The position numbers and the translations under genes were made by a program. DNA of 64,000 bases, taken from contig JAFZWN010000015.1 in NCBI GenBank assembly GCA_017617295.1, positions 1-64,000 of the forward strand, given 5' to 3'. The DNA comes from Clostridiales bacterium (GTDB lineage Bacteria > Bacillota > Clostridia > Saccharofermentanales > Saccharofermentanaceae). The notes below the pieces were generated by a model, which was given only the letters and a program-made list of their open reading frames with translations, did not search any database and had not been told where the DNA came from. Each line of letters opens with the position of its first letter. The stretch's first letter is position 1. Below are positions 36,600 to 46,273 of this stretch, one piece after another.

Positions 36600-37327
36600 A
36601 TATCCTCTCGGGAGCGGCTGATATATTGTTGCCGCACTCGTGCAGCATATGCTCGTCGCTGGCTTCTCCTGACAGTAATGTCACCTTTGATCTTCCTTCC
36701 GGATTTCATATCTGCGGGAGATGTCTGTCTTATCTGATACCTCTTGACAGGGAGAAAAGATGGCTTACGTGTCTGAGCGAACCGTATAAGGAAGATCCGT
36801 ATCCCGGGCTCCTGCTCTATATGCCGTTTCCTTATAATGCATTTTTCTCGGTAGCGGTGAGGGGGATCAAGTTCTCCGGCAAGATGCAGGTGGCGGCATT
36901 CATGGGTAGGCTCTTGGGACAAACGGCCAAAGGGGATAAGATAACTGCGGATGCTTCCGTTGCCGTCCCTCTGTCAAAACAAAGGCTTAAGGAAAGAGGA
37001 TTCAATCAGGCACAGGTGATATGCGAAGAGGCGTCGTCGGTCCTCTCGATCCCGGTCCTTCCCGATGCTCTCTTAAGGACCAGAGAGACCGGAAGACAGG
37101 CTGAACTGTCGAACGATATGAAGAGGAGCGAGAATGTAAGGGGCGCTTTTGAAAAAGCCCCGTATTGGGATATTACAGGGCTTGATCTTCTTCTTTTCGA
37201 TGATGTAGCGACGACGGGAAATACACTTCACGAAGCCGCCTGCGCACTGATAAGAGGCGGTGCGGGATCTGTACTTTGTATAGCATTATGCGGTAACAGG
37301 AACGTTTCTAATGCAGAACCTTTCTAA
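36596..37327 (+). CDS. comF: ComF-family phosphoribosyltransferase-like protein
   Basis: 243 residues. An N-terminal zinc-type Cys cluster (HSCSICSS, CGRC) precedes a phosphoribosyltransferase-like fold with the ComF signature RLKERGFNQAQ and the PRPP loop LLFDDVATTGNTL. In naturally competent bacteria ComF works in uptake and use of transformed DNA. GTG 36596 is the start: AAGAGG lies 5 nt upstream and GTGA overlaps the recD2 stop. The 71-codon upstream extension in the same frame lies wholly inside recD2 and is a shadow. Confidence 0.9.
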   Translation: MNILSGAADILLPHSCSICSSLASPDSNVTFDLPSGFHICGRCLSYLIPLDREKRWLTCLSEPYKEDPYPGLLLYMPFPYNAFFSVAVRGIKFSGKMQVAAFMGRLLGQTAKGDKITADASVAVPLSKQRLKERGFNQAQVICEEASSVLSIPVLPDALLRTRETGRQAELSNDMKRSENVRGAFEKAPYWDITGLDLLLFDDVATTGNTLHEAACALIRGGAGSVLCIALCGNRNVSNAEPF

Positions 37328-37344
37328 GTGCCCCCGGGACCTTT

Positions 37345-38019
37345 TTATCCGACAGTCTTGCCGTTCTCGAGAATAACTGTCCTCGTGCCGTAAGCGGCGC
37401 ACTTCTCGGAGTGTGTTACCTGAAGGAATGTAAGACCCTTCTCCTGATTGAGCCTTTTGAAAAGGTCCATTATCTCTTTGCTCGAGGCGGAATCAAGGTT
37501 GCCCGTGGGCTCGTCCGCCAGGATCACCTTGGGGTTGCCGATGACCGCTCTGGCGATCGCGACTCTCTGCTGCTGACCTCCCGAAAGCGTAGCGGGAAGA
37601 GCCTTGCGCTTCTCGGTAAGTCCGGTGATCTCGAGTATCTCGTCAAGATCCTTTTTGAGATCTGACCTTTTCTTTCCATTGATGGTCTGGGGAAGAAGGA
37701 TGTTGTCTTCCACGTTCAGGTTCATTACCAGGTTATAGAACTGGAATACGAATCCGATATTCTTGAGCCTCAGATCGGAGAGCGCTTTATCCTTCATCTT
37801 GCCGATGTCGCAGCCGCAGAGCGAGATAGTGCCCTGATAGTCTCTGTCGAGTCCGCCGATCAGATAGAGAAGCGTCGATTTTCCCGATCCTGATGCTCCC
37901 ATAAGGGATACGAACTCTCCCTCTTCGACTTTGAGGTCGGCACCGTTCAGTACGTGATTCAGGTTGCCGTTCTTTCCGAATGTCTTGCTTACGTTATTTA
38001 CTTCGATTATCGTGCTCAT
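37345..38019 (-). CDS. ABC transporter ATP-binding protein (MacB/LolD type)
   Basis: 224 residues, complete ABC ATPase: Walker A GASGSGKST, Q-loop FVFQFYNLVMNLNVEDN, signature LSGGQQQRVAIARA, Walker B VILADEPTGNLDS, His in QVTHSEKC. The sequence groups with the ATPases that drive FtsX/MacB-type permeases. GGAGG precedes ATG 38019 by 8 nt, and it lies 21 bp behind its permease gene. Confidence 0.95.
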   Translation of the reverse strand: MSTIIEVNNVSKTFGKNGNLNHVLNGADLKVEEGEFVSLMGASGSGKSTLLYLIGGLDRDYQGTISLCGCDIGKMKDKALSDLRLKNIGFVFQFYNLVMNLNVEDNILLPQTINGKKRSDLKKDLDEILEITGLTEKRKALPATLSGGQQQRVAIARAVIGNPKVILADEPTGNLDSASSKEIMDLFKRLNQEKGLTFLQVTHSEKCAAYGTRTVILENGKTVG

Positions 38020-38040
38020 TTTTATTTCCTCCGGATTGGA

Positions 38041-40509
38041 TTATTCATATTTGATCTGCTCGGCGATCTTCATCTTCTTAAGGTTCTTTATCGGGAAAAG
38101 AACAGTTCCCGCAAATACAGCCGTCAGCATGATAAAGAAGCCGATTATAGTCTTAATGTCCATGCTCATATCTACCGATGCCATGATGTCACTGGTCTGA
38201 AGTGCCCTTGTGATGACCGACAGAAGTACTGCTCCGATCGTGACTCCGACAGAAGAAGCCGTAAGTGAAGTTATAAGGACTTCTCTGAAAAGGATACCTG
38301 ACAGCTTGCTCTTGCTCATGGCTGTCGACAGAAGAACGGCGCATTCCTTCTTTCTTCCCTCGAAGCCGATAAGGAGATTACTTGCTACACCGATCGCGGT
38401 CATTCCTATCGCAACGATTATTACGATATTGATTATCGCATTTATGAGAGCGCCCTGGGATTTGTACTCCTGCTCGATCGTCTCGTATGTCTTTACGGAG
38501 TTATAAGTCCCTTTGCCGTATGTCTGCATGCTTTCACATACCTTATCGGGATCGTCACACTTGATGAGAAGAAGGTTCGGGCGGTCACGGTACATCGAGA
38601 TGTACTGGTTCTCGGTGACTATGAACGTCTCTACGCCTCCGGAGGAGAGACCATCGATAAGAGCGGATACCCTGTACTCTCTTATCATGGGAAGTACATT
38701 ATCGGGACCCATTACTATCTTTATCGTATCGCCTTCAGTTATACCTTTTCTTTCACCATATCTGCTGTCGATGATGATCTCGTCATCCGAAAGAGTTATG
38801 TCGGAAGGCAGCTCCTCATATTCCGTATAGTATCTGAAGCCTCCGTCGGGAAGACCGATGAGGAATGCCATGCATGTGGAACTCTCGTCATTTAAGGCAA
38901 GCTGTACCGAGGCACGGTAAAGCGGCTCGATACCGGTAACGCCGTCGAGGTGCTCCACATAGGAATAATACTTCATGCTGCTGCTGCATTCGGCCACTAC
39001 GTCACAGTCGTAAGGAATGGAATCGGCAACACCGAACATCGCATTGGCGACCGTTACCACGACAATGCACATAGCAGAGGCTATCGTACACAGAACACCG
39101 CTTCCGACCGTGCTCTTACGGGAGACAGCTTCCACAGCCGCGAGCGACCAGGCTGTGTTATTACTCTTATCGCTGATCTTTCTGATACCCGTACATACGA
39201 GCTTAAGGAGCCTCGGAAACAGGAGTGCGAGAGCCGCAACCGAGAAGATAAGACATCCGATCGCGAAGAGAAGGTTCTTTGAAAAGATCATGAACAGTAC
39301 GGCAAGGATCAGAGCGGCCGTGCCGATGACAAGTGAGGACCTGCTGAATCTGTATGCTGTATCCCTGTTATCAAAGATGATGTCACGGATGGATGTCTTA
39401 AGTGCCTTTAAGATAGCCTTAAGAGGTATAAGACACTCGATCAGCACCGCAAACAGGATGACATTTATCACGAGGCTTACCGAAAGTGGAGGCACATTTA
39501 AGCCCATGTAGCCGAGAGAGCCGTCAGGACCGAATGCCGAACCGAGGATCATGTCCCTTAAGATTTTATAAATGACCGCCGCGGGGACCGCGCCTATGAG
39601 CGCATAGAGAACGTTTTCCAGAAGGAGTATACGTGCGGTGCGCCCGCTGCTCATGCCGAGGCTTCGAAGTGTACCGATATAGGACATCCTCTCGCTGACG
39701 ATCCTGTTGCAGATTGAAGATGTAATGAAGATAACGAGAAGGACCGTTGATGCGAACAGAAGATAGAATATGAGAGTGATCTCGTTGATCAGGGTCAACA
39801 TTGAATCCGGAAGGAACATATCCGTTATCTGGATCCCGGGGTAAGCCGCATTGATAAGATCCTTGGCTTCTTCGATCATGGAATCATCGGAGATGTCGAT
39901 CATGACCATATCCGCTTCCCTGTATCCGCATGAGAGCAGGTCGCTCGTCTCAAGGTCAGTAATGGCCGCATATCCGCTCAGAACGGCATTCTTGAGATCT
40001 TCGGGGAAGATACCGCCTACGGTGAGCTCGACCTCTTCGCCGGCTCTGTCGTGTAATACCACGGTATCACCGATCTCATATCCGAAATCATCGGCATACT
40101 CTGCCGTGATATAGATGTTTCCGTATTCCGGTTCCATGGGATCGAGGAACTCCATCGAGACCGCTTCGTCGATATCAACGCCGTAGATGGTCAGATAATC
40201 TGTCGTAACATAACAGTATTCGCCGTCTATGTCCTTATAGACTTTCTCGTAATTACAGGAGACGGCCATGATATCACATTCCGGAAATCCTTCGGGAAGC
40301 TGTGTCAGATCCCTTCCGTCGGAACTGAGCATGAAATCAGCTCTGGATACGCTCCCGTAATATTCTTTTAAGACTCTCTGGATAAAGCTTCCCATGTCGA
40401 ATGACAGGAGGGCGCTCATGCAGCACATAAAGATCGTAAATACCACAAGGAGCGTACGGAAAGGCTTTCCAAACAGGTTTTTTATAGAATTCTTAAGTAC
40501 GATATTCAT
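38041..40509 (-). CDS. FtsX/MacB-type ABC permease
   Basis: 822 residues with two FtsX-like cores. N-terminal membrane helix (~17-35), a large extracellular domain (~40-240), three helices (~245-370), two central helices (~395-435), a second extracellular domain (~485-680) and three C-terminal helices (~690-805). Such mechanotransmission permeases export lipids, peptides or lipoproteins, or sense antimicrobial peptides. GAGGTG precedes ATG 40509. Co-transcribed with the M13 peptidase gene (15-bp gap). Confidence 0.88.
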   Translation of the reverse strand: MNIVLKNSIKNLFGKPFRTLLVVFTIFMCCMSALLSFDMGSFIQRVLKEYYGSVSRADFMLSSDGRDLTQLPEGFPECDIMAVSCNYEKVYKDIDGEYCYVTTDYLTIYGVDIDEAVSMEFLDPMEPEYGNIYITAEYADDFGYEIGDTVVLHDRAGEEVELTVGGIFPEDLKNAVLSGYAAITDLETSDLLSCGYREADMVMIDISDDSMIEEAKDLINAAYPGIQITDMFLPDSMLTLINEITLIFYLLFASTVLLVIFITSSICNRIVSERMSYIGTLRSLGMSSGRTARILLLENVLYALIGAVPAAVIYKILRDMILGSAFGPDGSLGYMGLNVPPLSVSLVINVILFAVLIECLIPLKAILKALKTSIRDIIFDNRDTAYRFSRSSLVIGTAALILAVLFMIFSKNLLFAIGCLIFSVAALALLFPRLLKLVCTGIRKISDKSNNTAWSLAAVEAVSRKSTVGSGVLCTIASAMCIVVVTVANAMFGVADSIPYDCDVVAECSSSMKYYSYVEHLDGVTGIEPLYRASVQLALNDESSTCMAFLIGLPDGGFRYYTEYEELPSDITLSDDEIIIDSRYGERKGITEGDTIKIVMGPDNVLPMIREYRVSALIDGLSSGGVETFIVTENQYISMYRDRPNLLLIKCDDPDKVCESMQTYGKGTYNSVKTYETIEQEYKSQGALINAIINIVIIVAIGMTAIGVASNLLIGFEGRKKECAVLLSTAMSKSKLSGILFREVLITSLTASSVGVTIGAVLLSVITRALQTSDIMASVDMSMDIKTIIGFFIMLTAVFAGTVLFPIKNLKKMKIAEQIKYE

Positions 40510-40524
40510 CTTGTCTTCACCTCA

Positions 40525-42519
40525 TCAATACCATCTCGAGATCCTGTTCTCAGGTGCGACATACATTCCGTCACCTTCGGTAACGTCATATGTCTCATAG
40601 AAAGAATCAAGTGTCGATAAGATCGCATTTACCCTGATCACTGAAGGACTGTGAACATCGTAAGCCAGCTGATCCATTATCATGTCGTCGGTACTCTTTT
40701 CGCACCATATCGTCGCATAGTTGGTGAACAGGAGCATGAGATCGTCACGGTCATCAGTCAGGGATGTTATGCATTCCATTGCACCCAGGTCGGCATAGTT
40801 CTCGCCGAGGGTCTGCTCGCCGTCAACGTGATATACGCCGAATACCGTGAAGTTATCTTCAAAATAGGATATTGCCTGTTCGTTACGGGTCTCTAATGTC
40901 TCCATGTCTTCTTCGGGGATCCAGGAGGGATCATAAACACCGTTTGAATCGAAAAGGATATTTTCGCTGTCGAACGCGTGACCCATCTCGTGAGCTATGA
41001 CCATTCCGAGACCGCCCAGGTTGGTGTAGTAATCCGCATCGACATCAAAGAAAGGGGAGGTCATGATAGCTACCGTTATGGTGATATTATTCATAGAAGG
41101 CTGGTAGAATGCATTGAAAGTCTGCATCGTCGCATTTACGTCCGTTCTCGAGATCTCTTCACCGAACGAACCGATCTCTTCTCCCGCCATGTGTCTTACA
41201 TAACTTGTATAAAGCTCATAATAATCGGATCCGGTGACGTCCCTATATTCCGAAGCGTCATGTCTTGTAAGATCGATCCCCGTGACATAAACGATATTAT
41301 CGAGCTTGCGGAGGAGCTCATCTCTCGTCACGTCGCTCAGCCAAGCGGCATTTGTGATGATATCCCTGTAACCTTCCCTGATATCGTCGCACATTGATCT
41401 CAGCTCCGCATCGGCTTCGGGAGTATAGTACCTTTCCACATAGATGGGATCGGTCTCGTGATCGAAGACCGATCTGATCTCGGATAAAGCCTGATCTTCC
41501 AAAGATGAATAATCCCTGGTCAGGTATCCTGCCAGTTCGGGGCAGGAAGGCGCGATAAATCTCGAATATGAAGCATAGAGATTGCCGAGTTCCAGGATCT
41601 TCAGAGCGTTGATGTTCTCATCCGAGAAGATATCGTTCAGCGCCTCGATCTGGGACATATCGCTTACACAGTATTCTGTTACAAGGGATGTATCATAACC
41701 GATGGTCCCGAGATATCTCTGAAGATCTATATTCGATAATGCCTCATCTATCGTCTCAGAAGGAACGATCGACAGGTAATCGTAGTTCATGGGATCATCA
41801 AGGACATCCATATCGGTAGCTCCGTAAAGATCGAGAGCCAGATATGCCAGATCGGTGGCATAAGCTTCGGAGGTGTCGGCATCATACCCCAAAGTCATGA
41901 TGATGACCTGACCGTTGCTCTTGACCGTATCAAAATACGCACTGCCGTCTCTTATATCCGTAAAAGATACAGAAAGGACTCCGCTTACGGGAGCGATCGC
42001 CATTACCGTCTGCTGTGCTTCAAAAGGATTGACGGAAGGGGTGATGTTGAGAAGGCTCGGAGTACCGTAATCTCTTACCAGCACCGCATCGACATCCATA
42101 AGATCTGTAACTGTCGATGCGTTGCCGATCTGATCGATTATATCCGCCAGATCAGAGGGGATACCGGAATTATCAAAGTCATAATCCAGATAAGAATCGT
42201 ATGCCCTCTTTATGATATCCTCTTCGCTTCCGGGCGCATAACCGCTTCCGGATGCCACATCCCTGATGATCTCATCGAGCCTGTCGTTTACGAGCTCGGG
42301 ATCAAATGCCTTCGCTGCAGTACTGTAGCCGTACTCGAATTCCGCGTTCTCTATCCTTTCCTGATTGATATACCTGAAAAAATCATCCTGAGCTCTGGCG
42401 GGTCCGAGCTCGGTAACCTCCTCTTCGGAGGGTTCGGTTTCCTGTCCCGCGGGCGAGCAGCCGGTCAAAGCCGACAGCAATACTGCAGGGATCAGGACAG
42501 TTCCTATGATCCGTTTCAT
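40525..42519 (-). CDS. M13-family (neprilysin-like) metallopeptidase lipoprotein
   Basis: 664 residues. A type II signal peptide ends in LLSALTGCSPAG, so the enzyme is anchored outside the membrane. The M13 N-terminal domain spans ~45-420. The catalytic domain contains the zinc motif HEMGH (VIAHEMGHAFD), the second ligand motif GENYADLGA, and a C-terminal VRVNAILS segment. M13 enzymes cut oligopeptides. ATG 42519 is chosen (GGGAG upstream; lipoprotein start); a TTG 18 bp upstream is less likely. First gene of a peptidase-permease-ATPase operon, suggesting extracellular peptide processing or detoxification coupled to an exporter. Confidence 0.9.
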   Translation of the reverse strand: MKRIIGTVLIPAVLLSALTGCSPAGQETEPSEEEVTELGPARAQDDFFRYINQERIENAEFEYGYSTAAKAFDPELVNDRLDEIIRDVASGSGYAPGSEEDIIKRAYDSYLDYDFDNSGIPSDLADIIDQIGNASTVTDLMDVDAVLVRDYGTPSLLNITPSVNPFEAQQTVMAIAPVSGVLSVSFTDIRDGSAYFDTVKSNGQVIIMTLGYDADTSEAYATDLAYLALDLYGATDMDVLDDPMNYDYLSIVPSETIDEALSNIDLQRYLGTIGYDTSLVTEYCVSDMSQIEALNDIFSDENINALKILELGNLYASYSRFIAPSCPELAGYLTRDYSSLEDQALSEIRSVFDHETDPIYVERYYTPEADAELRSMCDDIREGYRDIITNAAWLSDVTRDELLRKLDNIVYVTGIDLTRHDASEYRDVTGSDYYELYTSYVRHMAGEEIGSFGEEISRTDVNATMQTFNAFYQPSMNNITITVAIMTSPFFDVDADYYTNLGGLGMVIAHEMGHAFDSENILFDSNGVYDPSWIPEEDMETLETRNEQAISYFEDNFTVFGVYHVDGEQTLGENYADLGAMECITSLTDDRDDLMLLFTNYATIWCEKSTDDMIMDQLAYDVHSPSVIRVNAILSTLDSFYETYDVTEGDGMYVAPENRISRWY

Positions 42520-42687
42520 GATCTTCTCCCTTTCCAAAATGTGATTTTTTGTTTTACAAGGCTAATACTATACATGAACGTTGAACAGTTCGTCAAAAAT
42601 GTTTAAAGAATCGTTAAAGGGTTAAGGAAGCAGGCCTTTCTACACACTTTTGACTTATACTTGTAACGAGGTGTTTACATGTGGGAT

Positions 42688-42716
42688 TTGGAATTCTGCG
42701 ATGTTTATATTATAAT
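42688..42716 (+). promoter_or_regulatory. Promoter of a candidate small RNA
   Basis: TTGGAA (42688-42693) and perfect TATAAT (42711-42716) with a 17-bp spacer. Initiation would fall at about 42723, exactly where the folded sequence starts. The rest of the intergenic stretch from 42520 shows nothing else. Confidence 0.65.
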
Positions 42717-42722
42717 AAAAGT

Positions 42723-42858
42723 GTCCTGAGATGGGTGGACTCTATGTTGAACCTTCATGACGTAAAAAGGAACCCGGGTCAGTTGACGTAGGTCAGGCCT
42801 TTCTAATTGGAAGACCCAAATCAATTGCAGGGTCCCGCCCTGGAGAATTCGGGGTGTC
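42723..42858 (+). ncRNA. Structured small RNA, possibly 6S RNA
   Basis: About 136 nt fold into a rod: CCTGAG (42725) with TTCGGG (42848), GGGTGGAC (42733) with GTCCCGCCC (42832), then a large open bubble, then an apical hairpin GGT..CTTTC / GGAAG..ACC (42791-42816). A closing stem, central bubble and terminal stem is the 6S architecture, and the 5' CTGAGATG matches the start of the E. coli 6S closing stem. It is shorter than the usual 180-200 nt and I see no clear terminator, so the 6S call is tentative. SRP RNA is excluded by the lack of its conserved loop. It ends ~70 bp before cysE and could instead be a cysE leader. Confidence 0.45.
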
Positions 42859-42928
42859 AAAAAGGGTTTACTCATTTCAGGCTTTTCATGTGTAAAAAAG
42901 ACGGATTGGAAAAAAGAACGGTATAAAG

Positions 42929-43624
42929 ATGGGGCTTATAAATGATGCTAAGCAGATAGCGAGACGCGATCCTGCGGCACGCAGTGTCGTCGGCGTCATT
43001 TTTATGTATTCGGGTTTTCATGCTCTCGTTTATCATAAGGTCAGTCATTTCCTCTTTACTCATAAGCTGCGTGCTCTTGCGAGGTGGAATTCCCAGTTCG
43101 CGAGGTTTATGACAGGCATCGAGATCCATCCCGGCGCCACCATAGGCGACGGGCTTTTTATTGACCACGGAATGGGTATCGTAATAGGCGAGACCGCGGT
43201 CATCGGAGATAACTGCACCATCTACCATAACGTTACCTTAGGCGGCCGTGGCCATGCCAAGGGCGAGAAGAGACATCCGTCTATCGGAAATAACGTACTG
43301 GTCGGCGCGGGCGCCAAGATACTGGGCCCCGTCACGATCGGAGACGACTCCAATATCGGAGCCAATGCCGTCATCCTTCACGATGTTCCCGCCGGAGCGA
43401 CCGTAGTCGGCGTTCCCGGAAAGATCGTAAAGATCGACGGAGAGAAGCCGAAGTTCTCCCATGCCGAGGAGCTCGACCACGCTATATCGGATGATCCCGT
43501 TGAGACCGAAGTTGCCCAGCTCGTTAATATCGTTAACGGTCTGCAGGGGACTATCATGGATCTCAAGGAGCAGATAAGAGATCTTAAGAAGGATAACGAA
43601 GAACCGGACGAGGGACGATGTTGA
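42929..43624 (+). CDS. cysE: Serine O-acetyltransferase
   Basis: 231 residues; acetylates serine for cysteine synthesis. The left-handed beta-helix hexapeptide repeats carry GIEIHPGATIGDGLFIDHGMGIVIGETA with the catalytic His/Asp region, and VTLGGRG. The short N-terminus is the form common in Firmicutes. The Shine-Dalgarno site of ATG 42929 is weak. The C-terminal ~40 residues are a charged helix. It heads the cysE-cysS-mrnC-rlmB cluster known from Bacillus. Confidence 0.93.
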   Translation: MGLINDAKQIARRDPAARSVVGVIFMYSGFHALVYHKVSHFLFTHKLRALARWNSQFARFMTGIEIHPGATIGDGLFIDHGMGIVIGETAVIGDNCTIYHNVTLGGRGHAKGEKRHPSIGNNVLVGAGAKILGPVTIGDDSNIGANAVILHDVPAGATVVGVPGKIVKIDGEKPKFSHAEELDHAISDDPVETEVAQLVNIVNGLQGTIMDLKEQIRDLKKDNEEPDEGRC

Positions 43625-43683
43625 CGGTACATAAAACCCTTAATGATCACTTTATTAATGAAATTATGAAACGGAGAATATAA

Positions 43684-45093
43684 ATGAAGCTTTTCAATAC
43701 ACTTACAAGAACAAAAGACGAATTCAGGCCCATGGAGGACGGCAAGGTAAAGATATATGCCTGCGGCCCCACGGTCTATAACTTTTTCCATCTCGGCAAT
43801 GCCAGACCCCTGGTAACTTTCGATACGCTCAGAAGGTATCTCGAGTACAGAGGCTACGACGTGACATTCTGCCAGAACTTCACGGACGTTGACGACAAGA
43901 TGATCAAGAGAGCCAATGAAGAGGGCGTTACGGTAAAGGACATCGCCGAGAGATATATCAAGGAATACTACACGGATGCCGACGGCCTGAACTGCAGAAG
44001 GCCCACTTTTCAGCCCCGTGCCACGGAATCCATGGACGCCATCATCGATCTGGTGCAGACCCTTTACGATAAGGGCTTTGCCTATGTGATCGAGGGTGAC
44101 GGCGTGTACTACGACGTGACGAAAAAGGAAGATTACGGCAAGCTTTCCCACTATACGCTCGAGGACCTTCAGGCAGGCGGCGGCGAGAGAGGCGCTTCCT
44201 ACGAAGGCAAGAAGAATCCGGGCGATTTTGCGATCTGGAAGTTCAAGAAGGAAGGCGAGCCTTCATGGCCTTCGCCCTGGGGAGAGGGAAGACCCGGCTG
44301 GCACATCGAGTGCTCTGCCATGATCAAGAAGTACCTCGGCGATTCGATCGATATCCACGGCGGCGGACAGGATCTGATCTTCCCGCACCACGAGAACGAG
44401 ATCGCACAGAGCGAGGCCGCCAACGGCTGCTCGCTTGCCAATTTCTGGGTGCACAACGCTTTCGTAAACGTAGACGGCGAGAAGATGAGTAAGTCTCTCG
44501 GCAACTTCTTCCTGGTAAGGGACATCGTTGCCCACTTCCCTTATGAGGTCATCAGGTTCTTTATCCTCTCGGGCCACTACAGGATGCCCATCAACTTCTC
44601 GGACGAGCTGTTGAAGGCATCGCAGACATCGCTTGCAAGGATCACGACCTGCGCGGCCAACCTTAAGTTCAATCTCGAAAATGCCGCTGAGGGCGACGGT
44701 TCTGCCGACGAGGAGCTCCTCAAGGCAGTCGCCGAAGCTAAGGAAAGCTTTATCGGTCACATGGATGACGACCTCAATACTGCCGATGCCATTACCGATA
44801 TCTTCGGACTGGTGAAGGCGGCCAACACGGCAGTCGCATCCGGCAAGGCTTCCAAGGACGCTCTTTCCAAGGCTTACGACATGCTCGCGGAACTCACCGA
44901 CGTACTCGGCATCAAGCTCGCTTCCGACGAAGAGGACGGCATCCCTTCCGAGATTACCGAGCTCGTTGAGCAGAGGGCCGCAGCCAAGAAGGAGAAGAAC
45001 TGGGCAGAGGCTGACCGCATCAGAGATCTGATCACTTCGAAGGGCTATTCGGTAAAGGACACGCCCCAGGGACCTCAGGTGGAGAAGTTATGA
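43684..45093 (+). CDS. cysS: Cysteinyl-tRNA synthetase
   Basis: 469 residues, class I synthetase. HIGH-type motif FFHLGNARP, zinc ligands including the Cys in YACGPTVYN and HIECSAM with the GGGQDLIFPHHENE region, KMSKS motif GEKMSKSLGN, and the C-terminal anticodon-binding region. GGAG precedes ATG 43684. The TGA overlaps the mrnC ATG. No T-box leader is visible upstream. Confidence 0.97.
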   Translation: MKLFNTLTRTKDEFRPMEDGKVKIYACGPTVYNFFHLGNARPLVTFDTLRRYLEYRGYDVTFCQNFTDVDDKMIKRANEEGVTVKDIAERYIKEYYTDADGLNCRRPTFQPRATESMDAIIDLVQTLYDKGFAYVIEGDGVYYDVTKKEDYGKLSHYTLEDLQAGGGERGASYEGKKNPGDFAIWKFKKEGEPSWPSPWGEGRPGWHIECSAMIKKYLGDSIDIHGGGQDLIFPHHENEIAQSEAANGCSLANFWVHNAFVNVDGEKMSKSLGNFFLVRDIVAHFPYEVIRFFILSGHYRMPINFSDELLKASQTSLARITTCAANLKFNLENAAEGDGSADEELLKAVAEAKESFIGHMDDDLNTADAITDIFGLVKAANTAVASGKASKDALSKAYDMLAELTDVLGIKLASDEEDGIPSEITELVEQRAAAKKEKNWAEADRIRDLITSKGYSVKDTPQGPQVEKL

Positions 45094-45503
45094 TAATACC
45101 TTTCATAGCGACCGACCTTCGCGAGATCAACGGCGGAGTCCTGGCCTATATTGGCGACAGCGTCTACGAACTCTATGCCAGGTGCCATGTGGCCACCAAG
45201 ACGGCATCGGACTCGGGAAAGATGCACAGGCTCAACATCAATTACGTGAGCGCCGCTTCACAGGCGAAGGCTATGAGAAGGCTCGAGAGCGAGATCGACG
45301 AGACGGAGGCTTCGTACTTCAGGCGGGGGAAGAATTCCAACCCTCCCACGATGTCAAAGAACTGCTCTCCCGCGGACTATATGTATGCTACGGGATTTGA
45401 AGCTCTGATAGGATTTCTCTTTCTCGATAACAGGGAAGAGAGGCTGGAATACATAATTACAAAAACTTTTGATATAATTGACGAGACGGAAGGCGTGGAC
45501 TGA
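45090..45503 (+). CDS. mrnC: Mini-ribonuclease III
   Basis: 137 residues. A lone RNase III catalytic domain without dsRNA-binding domain, which matures 23S rRNA ends in Bacillus. The signature LAYIGDSVYELYAR carries the conserved acidic residues, and EALIGFLFL the C-terminal Glu. ATGA overlap with cysS. Confidence 0.93.
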   Translation: MIIPFIATDLREINGGVLAYIGDSVYELYARCHVATKTASDSGKMHRLNINYVSAASQAKAMRRLESEIDETEASYFRRGKNSNPPTMSKNCSPADYMYATGFEALIGFLFLDNREERLEYIITKTFDIIDETEGVD

Positions 45504-45508
45504 GGAAC

Positions 45509-46273
45509 ATGGGTAACGACAGAACGGGAAATACGGACAGGCTCGAAGGGCGTAACAGCGTGCTCGAGGCGTTAAGGTCCGGCAGAGAGATCAACAAATT
45601 ATGGGTTCTCGATCAGGGGAAGCCCGATGCCCGTCTGTCCGAGATCATCTCCGAAGCCAGGAAGCGTAAGATCGTAATGGTCACGGCAAGCCGTGCCGCT
45701 CTCGACAAGATGAGTACGACTCATAACCATCAGGGGGTTATCGCAGCATGCGCCAGCCATGAATATGCAGATCTTGATACGGTGCTCTCCAAATGTGCTG
45801 AAGAGGGAAGAGCACCGTTCATCGTTGTTCTGGATGAACTGAAAGATGCGTATAATCTGGGTTCAGTTCTGAGGATCTCAGATGCCGCCGGCGTCGATGC
45901 CGTCATTATCCCGAAGCACAGGTCCATCGGTCTGGACAGCGCTGTGGCCAAAGCTTCCGCCGGAGCGATCGAGTATGTGCCCGTCGTCAGGGTCACCAAT
46001 ATCGCTTCGACTTTACGCGACCTTAAGAAGAATAACGGATTCTGGGTCATGGGGACTGCCGCCGAAGGAACGACGCCGTATGACGGAGCCGACTATAAAG
46101 GTGCGATCGCTATCGTTATAGGATCAGAGGGCGAAGGTATCAGGGAGCACGTTAGAAAGGAATGTGATTTCCTCCTTTCGATAGCCATGAAGGGAAAAGT
46201 AAACAGTCTTAATGCGGCAGTAGCTGCCGGTATAGTAATCTTTGAAGCCGCGAAAAGGAGAGAAGACGCTTGA
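45509..46273 (+). CDS. rlmB: 23S rRNA 2'-O-methyltransferase RlmB-type (TrmH/SPOUT)
   Basis: 254 residues. An N-terminal L30e-like substrate-binding domain (RLEGRNSVLEALRSGREI) followed by a SPOUT knot with DELKDAYNLGSVLRISDAAG, IVIGSEGEGI and MKGKVNSLNAAVAAGI, the three family motifs. It is 5 bp after mrnC. In Bacillus-type clusters yacP and sigH follow; here two lipoproteins follow instead. Confidence 0.92.
   Translation: MGNDRTGNTDRLEGRNSVLEALRSGREINKLWVLDQGKPDARLSEIISEARKRKIVMVTASRAALDKMSTTHNHQGVIAACASHEYADLDTVLSKCAEEGRAPFIVVLDELKDAYNLGSVLRISDAAGVDAVIIPKHRSIGLDSAVAKASAGAIEYVPVVRVTNIASTLRDLKKNNGFWVMGTAAEGTTPYDGADYKGAIAIVIGSEGEGIREHVRKECDFLLSIAMKGKVNSLNAAVAAGIVIFEAAKRREDA

Noticed and set aside
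42723-42858. SRP RNA or RNase P RNA
   Set aside because: The conserved SRP loop and the RNase P core words are absent.
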